Source of the DNA: Cupriavidus sp. D384
Lineage (GTDB): Bacteria > Pseudomonadota > Gammaproteobacteria > Burkholderiales > Burkholderiaceae
Length of the DNA stretch: 64,000 nt
NCBI RefSeq assembly: GCF_001652915.1
Contig: NZ_BBQI01000093.1
Span: forward strand, 1 to 64,000
Reading direction: 5' to 3'
The first letter of the stretch is position 1. The number at the start of each line of letters is the position of its first letter. The notes beneath the pieces are model-generated. The model did no database searches, was not told where the DNA came from, and saw nothing but the letters and a program-made list of their open reading frames with translations. Below, piece by piece: positions 26,263 through 33,467 of this stretch. A program made the translations under genes and the position numbers.

Positions 26263-26349
26263 GATCACGTCAAACACAACTCTCAGATTAAGGAATCATC
26301 GGGTAGTGATTGACCGCAACACTCCCACTGATTTTTTGCCTCAAGTCCC

Positions 26350-26850
26350 TAGCGTACTCCTATCGGATATTCCGAACACTGGATCGATTCGCACCACACG
26401 AGGTTGCGCCGACATAGGCCACTCTTCCGACCAATCGTCGACGGCTATTCAACGCACTGGTTGCCTTCTGTTGAGGTCCAGGATGACCTGCTCTGGCCTG
26501 GACATGCTTTCAAACCAAGCCTCACGCGTCTCACGACGATTGAAGTCTCCACCGATGCATCGCTCCTGGAAGCCTGGCGAGAGCTGAGACTTGGCGAACT
26601 CGTATCCTCCATCGAGGAGAATCCAGAAGGTGGACAGCACAATCTTGACGTCAGCGTAAGGAGCTAGCACCGCATCCAGCAGAGCGACGTGTCGAACAAG
26701 CTGTGCCCCGGATGATGCAGGAGCTCGAAGCCGTTTCTCGTTTGGTAGGTACCATCCGCATGCAGCACGCCCGAAGTCCAGTTAGCGCACTTGCAGTGGT
26801 TGGACCGACGATGTCTCTCTTGTAGTCGCCGTCAGTGCGCCATCTTCAGA
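26350..26850 (-). pseudogene. HAD-like gene, broken copy 2
   Basis: Pieces in more than one minus frame align over nearly the whole intact gene at 26908: TSSVQPLQV at the 5' end followed by a stop, then LAPYADVKIVLST and FQERCIGGDFNRRETREAWF at 26449-26670, then after a frameshift IAVDDWSEEWP and VVRIDP near 26370-26440. The catalytic aspartates are lost. It lies immediately downstream of the intact copy in tandem, so it is probably a decayed duplicate. Confidence 0.8.
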
Positions 26851-26907
26851 TTTTCGCCGCGTGCGCTTGACTGCCGATAGTTCACTACACTCCTGACAGT
26901 CAAAGCG

Positions 26908-27483
26908 TCATCGTCCCGCCGCAGAATGAATTCGGAACTGGCAATCCAGCGTCGCCCGCAGCTCCGCGAGTACTCGGTCTTCGGCAATGCCGTGCGTAGG
27001 GTCGGTGCGGACTACATGCGCGCCTGCCCAGTCGGGCCACTCATCCGGCGAGTCGTCCACTGCAAGCCAGCGTGCCGGCTTTCGCCGATGGACGTCGAGA
27101 AGTACTTGGTCCGGCCTAGACTTGCTTTCGAACCAGGCTTTGCGCATCTCGCGGCGATGGAAGGTTCCACCAATGCATCGCTCCTGCAGCCTCGGAGAGA
27201 GTCGAGCCTTCGCGTGATCGTACCCTCCCTTGATGAGAAGCCAGGATGTGGATAGCACGATTTTGACGTCGGGATAGGGAGCTAGCAGCTGATCGAGCAG
27301 AGGGACGTTCTCAAACAAGCTGTGCCCGGGATGATGCAAAAGCTCAATGCCATTCCTCGTCCTGTACGCGGCGTCCGGATGCAAAACGCCATCGAAGTCC
27401 AAGTAGAGCACGTGTAGCGGTTGGACCGACGATGTCTCTGCTTGCGTCACGGCCACAGCGTCATCTCCTGATGCGCGCCGCAT
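26908..27483 (-). CDS. HAD-superfamily phosphatase-like protein
   Basis: A 191-aa protein with the HAD motif I DFDGVLHPD (Asp29, Asp31) after a short N-terminal extension. Motif II is the Ser/Thr in IVLSTSW, and a late acidic motif WLAVDDSPDEWPDW matches motif IV. This set suggests a metal-dependent phosphohydrolase. The ATG at 27483 is used; a GTG at 27501 is also possible, and the domain itself starts near residue 25. Members of this short group occur as orphan genes in betaproteobacterial accessory DNA, and the substrate is unknown. Two decayed copies lie at 22938-23246 and 26350-26850. Confidence 0.8.
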   Translation of the reverse strand: MRRASGDDAVAVTQAETSSVQPLHVLYLDFDGVLHPDAAYRTRNGIELLHHPGHSLFENVPLLDQLLAPYPDVKIVLSTSWLLIKGGYDHAKARLSPRLQERCIGGTFHRREMRKAWFESKSRPDQVLLDVHRRKPARWLAVDDSPDEWPDWAGAHVVRTDPTHGIAEDRVLAELRATLDCQFRIHSAAGR

Positions 27484-27714
27484 GCGCCTGACCGCCAACA
27501 CTTCACCACACGCACGCTTGCCTCCCCTTCATGACGGAGAGATTATGTGGTCCGGCAATGGTCGCTGCAACGCTCGATGCCCCACTTTTCGTAGCCGCCA
27601 CCGGCAACGGGCAAGGTTGTGCCGGTTACGTGAAGATTTTTGCAACAGACGTTGCGAACGCCATACACTGGGCTTCCGCTGTCACGCAGGAGAGTCGCTG
27701 TAGCGACGTCCATC

Positions 27715-28164
27715 ATGCTGAAAATCACCGTGGAAGTCGTCCGGCCGGGACGCGACGAATCCGGAAAGGAGATTGCTACTGCCTACATAGGGAGGTTTGA
27801 GCGTAGCGCAGTGTCCGACTACGTCGTGCAATTGAGCGAGCCGCCTTTTGGCGACCGGGAGAAGCGCACACTGCATGCCTATCCCCGCTACGCGGCGTCG
27901 GTTTTTGACCTGGTGGCCCGCGCATTGGCAGTAGGATTGACTGGAATCGAAGTGTTGCCGCCGCGACCTCAAGTGCCGAGCGTCCCCATTCACCAATCGG
28001 GAGACACCAGGTACGTCCGCCTTTCGGAGATCCCTGAGCCGGCAGCGACATTCTTCCGCAAGCGCATTGAGTTCTCGGGATGTCCGGTCATCGAAGAAGA
28101 CCCTGAGCCGATGCAATGCGCTTACGCATCGGACTGGCTTGACTTCCTGGGCGGCCGGCGGTAG
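27715..28164 (+). CDS. Hypothetical protein
   Basis: I do not recognise this protein of 149 aa from MLKITVEVVRPG. It appears soluble and begins with beta-strand-like stretches (ITVEVVRPG, AYIGRFERS, DYVVQLSEPP) followed by a helical segment (VFDLVARALAVGL) and an acidic C-terminal part. No signal peptide, membrane helix or known motif is seen. The start is supported by GCAGGAGAG some 20 bases upstream only weakly. It is convergent with the gene at 28299. Confidence 0.55.
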   Translation: MLKITVEVVRPGRDESGKEIATAYIGRFERSAVSDYVVQLSEPPFGDREKRTLHAYPRYAASVFDLVARALAVGLTGIEVLPPRPQVPSVPIHQSGDTRYVRLSEIPEPAATFFRKRIEFSGCPVIEEDPEPMQCAYASDWLDFLGGRR

Positions 28165-28254
28165 CGCAATCTCCCTTGCGCGCGAAGCTTTGAGACGCCT
28201 CCGCGCCATCGTTGCAACCCTCCCCGCCCAAGGGCCTTGCTGCAGTGCGGCCCT

Positions 28255-28288
28255 AAAAAAGAATGCGCGACCTCGAAGGCCGCGCATT
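28255..28288 (-). terminator. Rho-independent terminator for the gene at 28299
   Basis: AATGCGCG (28262-28269) pairs with CGCGCATT (28281-28288), extended by CCT/AGG around a short loop. On the minus strand the stem is followed by CTTTTTT. It lies 11 bp after the stop of the 212-aa gene. Confidence 0.75.
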
Positions 28289-28298
28289 GAAGATGCTC

Positions 28299-28937
28299 TT
28301 AAGCGTATGTTCCTTCTTCGATGCTCGCCTTCGCGACTTGGTGGACGACATCCTTCGCCCATTCCGTCACCAACGCGTTTACAAATACGTGGCGCAGCGG
28401 CACCCCAGGGATATCGCTTGTCGCTCCCGCTTGCAGACTTCCGCTCGCTACCAGGCTGAGGAGTTCGGTCGCGGTAGCCGCACTAGGAGCTACATTCGCA
28501 CCACGTCGAAACGCTTCATTCCGAAGCGACCCAAACGGTGCGTTGACAACGCTGAAAGTTGCATCCCAAGTGTCGCCGTTCTGCATGTAAAACAGGAACG
28601 GGAAGCGCCCCACTATCCGCCACACATCGATAGCTGCCCACATCACCGGGTCGACGATATCGGCCACCCAGTAGAACTGCAAATCTTCCATCTGGAAGCG
28701 GATTGTCTGCAGCTTGCTACCATCTTCGAGATCGATACACCCGAACCCCAGGTTGGTATTCTCGTACGACGGGCCGAACATGCGCCTGTCCTCCTGGCGA
28801 ATAGGGCATGTCAGCACCGGAAGGTTGCCAGGCAAGCCTCGCGCTTGCTTGAACCTTGCTCCAACCGATTGCAAGGCATGCAGTTTTCCGACCGGCACAC
28901 AGTTCGGGCCAAAGCCCGTAATGAAGTTCGTTTCCAT
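28299..28937 (-). CDS. Hypothetical protein
   Basis: A 212-aa soluble protein that I cannot assign. Notable segments are ITGFGPNCVPVGKLHALQSV near the N-terminus, a tryptophan-rich middle (QFYWVADIVDPVMWAAIDVWR) and a C-terminal stretch of the form HVFVNALVTEWAKDVVHQVA. No signal peptide or cysteine motif is present. A strong terminator follows it at 28255-28288, which supports it being a real, separately transcribed gene. The neighbours give no functional clue. Confidence 0.6.
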   Translation of the reverse strand: METNFITGFGPNCVPVGKLHALQSVGARFKQARGLPGNLPVLTCPIRQEDRRMFGPSYENTNLGFGCIDLEDGSKLQTIRFQMEDLQFYWVADIVDPVMWAAIDVWRIVGRFPFLFYMQNGDTWDATFSVVNAPFGSLRNEAFRRGANVAPSAATATELLSLVASGSLQAGATSDIPGVPLRHVFVNALVTEWAKDVVHQVAKASIEEGTYA

Positions 28938-29387
28938 CTCTAATGTCCTGCTGAAGTTATGACAAGGATTGCGCGCTCAGGTCGAACCGAACGCGGCAGA
29001 TGAGGTCCCCGAGGTGTCCCGCACCGTCGTGGATATCTGCGATCTGCAACCCGTATAGCGCCAAAACTCCTGCATCTGACATGACCCGGAATCACCCGGA
29101 TGCAGAGTGTTTCTGCTGCGATGGCCGCATCTTAAGGGGTGAATTTCTTGGGGAAAAGAGGCCCGATGCGCGCTTCTTGAGGCGCCCCGAAGCCGACTGA
29201 AAAAACTGGTTTGGAGCGAGCAGAGATTTCCGGATTAGAGGTTTTACTCTAATTTTCGAAGTTTCGCGGGGACGCAACCCTTCTACACCGTGGCAGGCAT
29301 CAAGACACGCTTCGCTCGGTGAACAAGGAGGTCGATGACCTCTCGTCATCAAGGAAGCGGAAAGCAAGGGACTGGCCAAGCCAAGCA
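28938..29387. other. 450-bp stretch without a gene
   Basis: I see no credible coding sequence. The only structure noted is a small dyad, ATTAGAG-N6-CTCTAAT (29234-29253), followed on the + strand by TTTT; it is too weak to call a terminator. Promoter elements for the minus-strand gene at 28937 probably lie in the first part. Confidence 0.4.
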
Positions 29388-29987
29388 TCACGCCAAGCTG
29401 AGGGCCGCACGACGCTTCGCAATGCACTGGTCCCGAATCTCGCGAGCGAAGGAAGCACAAGGGCTCGAGTATTCGATGCCCGCTGCAGCCAGCTCAAGGC
29501 CACGCATCACTTGGAGCGCCTGCGCCCCACAATCAAGGCCTATCCATTGTGCAAACCTGAGCTTGGAATAGTGGCCTTCGGCAATGAAGCGCTCACAAAT
29601 CCAGTCCAAGGCGTCGTCAGCAGTCGCCGGCCGGTCCTGCGGCGGCAAAACCATCAGCATTTCTGCGTTCGCCTCGTCGAATGCGCTTCGTTTCAAGAAC
29701 TTCTCTACGATGCGCACCACATTTTTTGCATTCCGGTCGCGCCGCAGTGCTACGGAAAACCACTGAGGATACTGCGTGGATACAGCGTGAATCACAGGCT
29801 GCAATTTAAAGTCGCGCCAGAACCGCGGAAGCGGCTTGTAGGCGTGATCCAAGGCGAAGAAAAACTCGCCGGCAATCACATCGATATCCTTCAGGCCACA
29901 GTCGACCATGTAAGTGACGACGGTGTTCGCGACTTCCTCATAGACGTCGTCTGCGGTGAGCCGGTGGCTCGATTGTTCGTTGTTCAT
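29388..29987 (-). CDS. Hypothetical protein
   Basis: A soluble protein of 199 aa from MNNEQSSHRLTADDVYEEVA. It is not recognised. It is rich in predicted helices, has FFFALDHAYKPLPRFW in the middle, and no signal peptide, membrane segment or metal motif. The reading frame is open 12 codons upstream of the chosen ATG at 29987. It lies 154 bp downstream of the small HTH gene and in the same direction as the 30.1-31.7 kb genes, but the gap is too wide to claim an operon. Confidence 0.55.
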   Translation of the reverse strand: MNNEQSSHRLTADDVYEEVANTVVTYMVDCGLKDIDVIAGEFFFALDHAYKPLPRFWRDFKLQPVIHAVSTQYPQWFSVALRRDRNAKNVVRIVEKFLKRSAFDEANAEMLMVLPPQDRPATADDALDWICERFIAEGHYSKLRFAQWIGLDCGAQALQVMRGLELAAAGIEYSSPCASFAREIRDQCIAKRRAALSLA

Positions 29988-30141
29988 GCTTGGTGATTGA
30001 AAGGGGGTTGCGAGCCAAGCCAATCAGCGGCTCGCACAGGGCATGTGTCGCCTGTATATAAGTGTAGGTTCGCGTTGGCGCCATGATTTGGGCGCCAGTT
30101 GTTGCGCGCCCTACCCTGACATGTGCAGTAGCGGAATACGC

Positions 30142-30390
30142 CTAGGCACCAAGGGCGTTCTCACAGTCGAACGGCGGTGAACTTTTTTGCGAGGAAGGTT
30201 TGCCGACTCCCCGCAGCCAAGCTTCTACGTCTGCGCGGCGCCAGCGAAGTGGGAAACGGGGGCCGAGGTATGCGGGCGCAGGCAGCGTATGGGGTCGTCG
30301 TTTGGAGCGGCGACGGACGGTGGCTGGAGTGACCTCGAGGATGGCGGCAAGGTCGTGCGCGTCGAGGTAGGCGGTCGATTGTGATTGCAT
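30142..30390 (-). CDS. Small HTH protein, excisionase/AlpA-like
   Basis: An 82-aa protein with a MerR-like winged-helix fold typical of excisionases and AlpA-type regulators: YLDAHDLAAILEVTPATVRR is the HTH, and RFPLRWRRADVEAWLRG matches the usual xxFxxxDVxxWL end. The ATG at 30390 removes 12 upstream codons of doubtful coding. Such proteins act as recombination directionality factors or activators of integrase genes, so it may be a remnant of a mobile element. It lies 104 bp after the phosphatase gene. Confidence 0.65.
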   Translation of the reverse strand: MQSQSTAYLDAHDLAAILEVTPATVRRRSKRRPHTLPAPAYLGPRFPLRWRRADVEAWLRGVGKPSSQKSSPPFDCENALGA

Positions 30391-30494
30391 CCCGAGTATA
30401 GGGACGCCCATCAATGCGATACGCAACGGGTTGGAATATCGCGAAATTGAGGATAGTGACTTGGCTGATCAGGAGAACAGCACTATGTGGCCGA

Positions 30495-30986
30495 CTACGG
30501 CTTCCGGGGGACCTTCTTCTGGACGGTCATCAAGACGTGCAAAACTGAAGGGTTAGCAGTCGAAACTTGTCGCGCGTCCGCCTCGTAGCCATACAGCCGA
30601 TGCAGTCCCAGCGCAATCGCGCATGATCGGGAGTATCCACCTTCGCAATGCACGACAACGGTCGCGATCTCTCCATGCAGCCCCGTGACAAACCTTCGAA
30701 TCTGCTCCCCATGCTCTGGCCGGAAAGCATTCGGCAGCTTCTCCTTTCCACGAGCCGAAAGCTGCGGATTCATGAAGTCGACATCAGCGAAACTCAGACG
30801 CAAAACATGATTGAATCCATCCAGCCTGGCCAGCGGCCTCCCTGGCGCAGTCACTGAAATGACCGCCACTGACTCCAGGCGAGGCAATTTCTCAGCCACA
30901 CCCCGCGACACTGCCAATACCTGACGCTTGCCGTCTTTGGGCGGTCGGTAGAGCTTGTCGAGGGCATCTTTCAACTGAAGCGGCAC
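30495..30986 (-). CDS. Dual-specificity/tyrosine phosphatase-like protein
   Basis: A 163-aa protein with the CX5R signature of cysteine-based phosphatases: VVVHCEGGYSRSCAIALGLHR, with His113, Cys114 and Arg120. An upstream FADVDF may provide the general-acid aspartate (Asp68 or Asp70). The likely reaction is hydrolysis of phosphotyrosine or another phosphoester in the cytoplasm. The start is GTG, preceded by AAGGAG at good spacing. It is the third gene of a tight unit with an Xre-like regulator and a small HipA-loop protein, with only 24 bp between it and the latter. Similar small phosphatases occur on plasmids and islands, but this arrangement is unfamiliar to me. Confidence 0.75.
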   Translation of the reverse strand: MPLQLKDALDKLYRPPKDGKRQVLAVSRGVAEKLPRLESVAVISVTAPGRPLARLDGFNHVLRLSFADVDFMNPQLSARGKEKLPNAFRPEHGEQIRRFVTGLHGEIATVVVHCEGGYSRSCAIALGLHRLYGYEADARQVSTANPSVLHVLMTVQKKVPRKP

Positions 30987-31010
30987 GCCTGTTTCTCCTT
31001 GGTTGGCTAC

Positions 31011-31340
31011 TCAAGCCCGGAGCAGCACCGTCAATCGTCCAATGAGCCAATCCAGCTCGTCTTCGGAACACCAGCCTTTCCGCGACACTGAGATGCGTAT
31101 CCGCCAGAGCGTCTTCTCGCGCGGCTGCCCCGCATGCTCGGTCTCATCCTTCTGCGCAACTGGCAACAACTGTCGCGCCAAGTCTTCACAGATGTCCCAC
31201 CGCTCGTAGCGCTCTTCCTCGGTCTCCCCAGCGACGTAGCGCCCGTCGATTTCGCGGACACCAATTTTCGGTTGAACGCCGGTCACTACCGAGGACATAG
31301 TGCTGCGAGGAAAGTCCTCTGGCACGTCATTGAGGTTCAT
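31011..31340 (-). CDS. Small protein with a HipA-like SGxQPK loop
   Basis: A 109-aa protein from MNLNDVPEDF. Residues 16-28 (SSVVTGVQPKIGV) resemble the glycine-rich S/T-G-x-Q-P-K loop of HipA-type kinases, and DGRYVAG follows. No kinase catalytic or metal-binding motifs come after it, since the protein ends soon after an acidic helical region. Comparable short proteins next to Xre regulators are common in Burkholderiales and usually annotated hypothetical. Its start overlaps the regulator stop by 14 bp, so expression is coupled. It may be a partner of the regulator, but the function is unknown. Confidence 0.65.
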   Translation of the reverse strand: MNLNDVPEDFPRSTMSSVVTGVQPKIGVREIDGRYVAGETEEERYERWDICEDLARQLLPVAQKDETEHAGQPREKTLWRIRISVSRKGWCSEDELDWLIGRLTVLLRA

Positions 31341-31671
31341 TGTTCGTCTCCGGTTTCTTTGCGCGAGGCTTGCTCGCGCGCTGGCGGGGCTCTGCATCCC
31401 TAGTCATCATCAGCGGATTGATGGTGGCTACTGGACCGATGGTGTCGAACCACTCCTGCCGGCCAAGCGCTCGCACGACGCAGACCAGCGTGTGCAATGA
31501 CGAGCCGTTACCCAACTCGAGGTTACGCAATGCGCGTGTGCTCACGCCAGCGCGCTCGGCAAGGACGGCTTGTTCCAGGTTGCGATTGATACGGAGTCGC
31601 CTGAGATTGGAGCCAATCTCGTATTCGAGCTCCTCTGGCGTGTACAAACGAGAGGGGTCTATGCGCGCCAT
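31327..31671 (-). CDS. Xre/HipB-like HTH transcriptional regulator
   Basis: A 114-aa DNA-binding protein. The HTH_3-type domain spans about residues 14-68: IGSNLRRLRINRNLEQAVLA, ERAGVSTRALRNLELGNGSS and LHTLVCVVRALG. After it, QEWFDTIGP and a basic tail resemble HipB-type regulators. AGGAGAG lies eight bases before the ATG. It heads a unit with the small HipA-loop protein (14-bp overlap) and the phosphatase. A perfect palindrome (31751-31764) about 80 bp upstream may be its operator. Confidence 0.85.
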   Translation of the reverse strand: MARIDPSRLYTPEELEYEIGSNLRRLRINRNLEQAVLAERAGVSTRALRNLELGNGSSLHTLVCVVRALGRQEWFDTIGPVATINPLMMTRDAEPRQRASKPRAKKPETNNEPQ

Positions 31672-31750
31672 GTCACTACTCTCCTGGCGCTAAAGCGTTC
31701 TGCAACAATGGGAGCATTTCTGCCGCTAGTGGGCCGTTCTGGCTACTGCA

Positions 31751-31793
31751 GGCAACTTGTTGCCAGTTGAAACGAGGAAAAACGGCTCGTTTC
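31751..31793. promoter_or_regulatory. Palindromes upstream of the Xre/phosphatase unit
   Basis: GGCAAC-TT-GTTGCC (31751-31764) is a perfect palindrome. GAAACGAG (31769-31776) and CTCGTTTC (31786-31793) form a second perfect dyad with a 9-bp spacer. Both lie between the regulator start (31671) and the end of the next gene (31810) and are candidates for autoregulatory sites. Confidence 0.5.
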
Positions 31794-31809
31794 GGCATCA
31801 TTGACTTTG

Positions 31810-32235
31810 CTATTCAGGCTTGTGGGCGGCGTGATACTTCGCCATGGCCCTTAGCGCCGCCACGAAGTATGTCTTCCCCGTTGCTGTGACGTCTTCTATT
31901 GCACAAACGACTTCGTCACGGGTGGCGGTAAAGCTTGCACCGTGAGTCTGAGCGTACTCGAGGACGGCCAGTCGGCTCGTAGAGTCGCAAGGCGTCAGCT
32001 GAACATGGGCGTTGTTCATTGAGTAGACCCGAAGACTGCCTCTGCTCGCGTCGTACGCAGCGAAGGCCTTTGCGGGATCGCCAATGATTTCGAGCCCATC
32101 TGTTATGCACAGTTGGTACATCAGTTCCAGCTCGTTCATCTGATCAATGGCCTTGCCGGCGCTGTACCTAGTGTTAGCCGTCCCCTCGGGCCACTCTTCC
32201 AGCAGTGCGGCCAGCCCTTTACGTATGTGTTCCAT
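31810..32235 (-). CDS. Hypothetical protein
   Basis: A protein of about 141 aa from MEHIRKGLAALLEEWPEG; a TTG at 32256 could extend it by seven residues. It is not recognised. It contains an N-terminal helical part, then ITDGLEIIGDPAKAFAAYD, and a C-terminal ATGKTYFVAALRAMAKYHA. Although ATGKT recalls part of a P-loop, the rest of an NTPase is missing, so I do not call it one. It lies upstream of and in the same direction as the Xre/phosphatase unit, 138 bp away. Confidence 0.55.
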   Translation of the reverse strand: MEHIRKGLAALLEEWPEGTANTRYSAGKAIDQMNELELMYQLCITDGLEIIGDPAKAFAAYDASRGSLRVYSMNNAHVQLTPCDSTSRLAVLEYAQTHGASFTATRDEVVCAIEDVTATGKTYFVAALRAMAKYHAAHKPE

Positions 32236-32445
32236 TTCCACTTCCAGGCCCTCCAACGGCCGCGCGATTGCACCATAGGCACCAACTCTAAAGCGATGCT
32301 CGGCTCGCAGCTATTAAGTAAGTGACCACTGCCGCCTTAGTCAAAACGCCAGGCACTCCGTTTGCCAGTCAACGGCGTTCCGGCATGGTCAGATAGCTCG
32401 CAGTGGCTCCAACTGCGTAGATAAAATAGCTTTTCTATACCATAT

Positions 32446-32461
32446 TATACGTTGACGTATA
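32446..32461. promoter_or_regulatory. Palindromic operator candidate before the Xre gene at 32496
   Basis: TATACG-TTGA-CGTATA is a perfect palindrome in a very AT-rich segment (about 32425-32475) 34 bp before the GTG start of the Xre gene. Its position over the likely promoter fits autorepression. Confidence 0.55.
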
Positions 32462-32495
32462 TTTTTATCAAAACGCAATCTGGACGGCATCTCGC

Positions 32496-32810
32496 GTGGC
32501 CGAAAAACTTAAGGTTTTTCACAGCGAAGTGCTGGATATGAAACTTGAGCAGGCCGTCGGTGCGGCTGTCCGATTTCGGCGCAAGGGCCTAGGCATGAAC
32601 CAGGAGACCCTAGCCGAGCGATCTGGCTTGCAGACGGCTGCGGTGAGCCGTCTTGAGCGAGGCGATGGATCGCCGAACTTGCGTACGCTCGGGCGAATAG
32701 CGGCGGCGTTGGACATCCGCGTTTCCCAGCTACTGCTGCAAGCAGAGGCGTTGTTGCCGTTGATTGAAAAGGCTGCGTTGCCAGATGGGCAGGACGCGGA
32801 CGGGAAATAG
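32496..32810 (+). CDS. Xre-family HTH regulator
   Basis: A 104-aa regulator with a Cro/C1-type HTH at about residues 20-75: VGAAVRFRRKGLGMNQETLA, ERSGLQTAAVSRLERGDGSP and NLRTLGRIAAALDIRVSQLL. The start is taken as GTG at 32496; an ATG at 32538 would shorten the protein by 14 residues and still keep the whole HTH. It is divergent from the unknown gene at 31810. The palindrome at 32446-32461 overlaps its probable promoter and a terminator-like hairpin follows it. It lies next to the recombinase block and might regulate it. Confidence 0.82.
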   Translation: MAEKLKVFHSEVLDMKLEQAVGAAVRFRRKGLGMNQETLAERSGLQTAAVSRLERGDGSPNLRTLGRIAAALDIRVSQLLLQAEALLPLIEKAALPDGQDADGK

Positions 32811-32822
32811 CCAACGGAATAT

Positions 32823-32862
32823 TAGGTCGGGCGTGTCAGCAGTTTGCCCGTCCTACCGTTTT
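32823..32862 (+). terminator. Probable terminator after the Xre gene
   Basis: TAGGTCGGGC (32823-32832) pairs with GCCCGTCCTA (32846-32855) with one mismatch, followed by CCGTTTT on the + strand. It is 12 bp after the stop of the Xre gene. Confidence 0.5.
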
Positions 32863-32867
32863 CGATA

Positions 32868-32996
32868 TCAGGAAGCCCCCAACGCACGCCAGCTTTGATG
32901 GCCGTCAACCTCCGAAAACGGAAAGCCTTCGAACTGGATCTTCAGCAATTCGCAATAGATAGCCGCAACGGAGAGGGTTCTCCATAGCGAGTCCAA
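32868..32996 (-). CDS. Possible small protein at the end of the recombinase operon
   Basis: A 42-codon open frame from TTG at 32996, with GAGGAG positioned about nine bases upstream inside the end of the preceding gene. The product contains LWRTLSVAAIYCELLKIQF and ends WRALGAS. It looks like a short amphipathic helix rather than random translation, but no family is recognised. It may instead be the remnant of a larger gene cut at the element's left end. It follows the small coiled-coil gene by six bases. Confidence 0.35.
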   Translation of the reverse strand: MDSLWRTLSVAAIYCELLKIQFEGFPFSEVDGHQSWRALGAS

Positions 32997-33002
32997 TGCG
33001 AC

Positions 33003-33467
33003 CTACTCCTCGCCCTTTTGTTTAGGCGCCTTGACAATAGACATCGCCATCTTGCGCTCTTCGCTGGTCGCTGGCTTTCTTCGTCTTCCAGCCATGTCAT
33101 TGCCTTGCTCGTAAGCTCTCAATCGCAGAAGCAGCAGCGCGTTGTAGCTATCGCGTTCGGCCAACATGTCCTCAAGCTCCGAATTGAGGTTTCGTAGCCG
33201 CCGGATGTGGGCTTTGAGCGCTTCCCGAGGGCCGGTGGGGTCGTCCATTGCTTCGAGAATCGCTTCGCGCACTTTGGGGTAAGCACAATTCGCAAGCCCA
33301 ACGAGGGACCGCGAGTGCCCGGCTTCGAGTGAGACATTGAGAACGTTGACACGTAGCTTGCCATTTGCAGCTTTCAGCTTGACCTTTGGGTTGGTAGGCG
33401 TGCCCTCTATCAGGCGCTTAAGCGCAGACATGAAGTCGGCGCTTATCGAGTCGTCGTTAGTTTCCAT
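33003..33467 (-). CDS. Small coiled-coil accessory protein of the recombinase operon
   Basis: A 154-aa protein from METNDDSISADF. The N-terminal half is helical and basic (PTNPKVKLKAANGKLRVNVLN, then HSRSLVGLANCAYPKVREAIL), and residues about 100-132 form a predicted coiled coil (LKAHIRRLRNLNSELEDMLAERD). The tail is strongly basic. It overlaps the stop of the 756-aa recombinase-like gene by 11 bp, making it the fourth member of a coupled operon. By position and size it resembles TnpC of Tn554-type elements and the small third member of recombinase-trio islands; that relation is inferred, not shown. Confidence 0.7.
   Translation of the reverse strand: METNDDSISADFMSALKRLIEGTPTNPKVKLKAANGKLRVNVLNVSLEAGHSRSLVGLANCAYPKVREAILEAMDDPTGPREALKAHIRRLRNLNSELEDMLAERDSYNALLLLRLRAYEQGNDMAGRRRKPATSEERKMAMSIVKAPKQKGEE

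Noticed and set aside
28067..28459. A + strand frame reading across the convergent gene ends at 28.2 kb
   Set aside because: It crosses a clear terminator hairpin and overlaps the 3' ends of two better-supported genes.
29319..29996. A 225-codon + strand frame
   Set aside because: It overlaps the unknown minus-strand gene at 29388-29987, whose composition and start context look more like a real protein.
31810..32235. A P-loop-like ATGKT in the unknown protein
   Set aside because: It lacks the preceding G-x(4) context at the right spacing and any Walker B motif, and lies near the C-terminus. Not an NTPase on this evidence.
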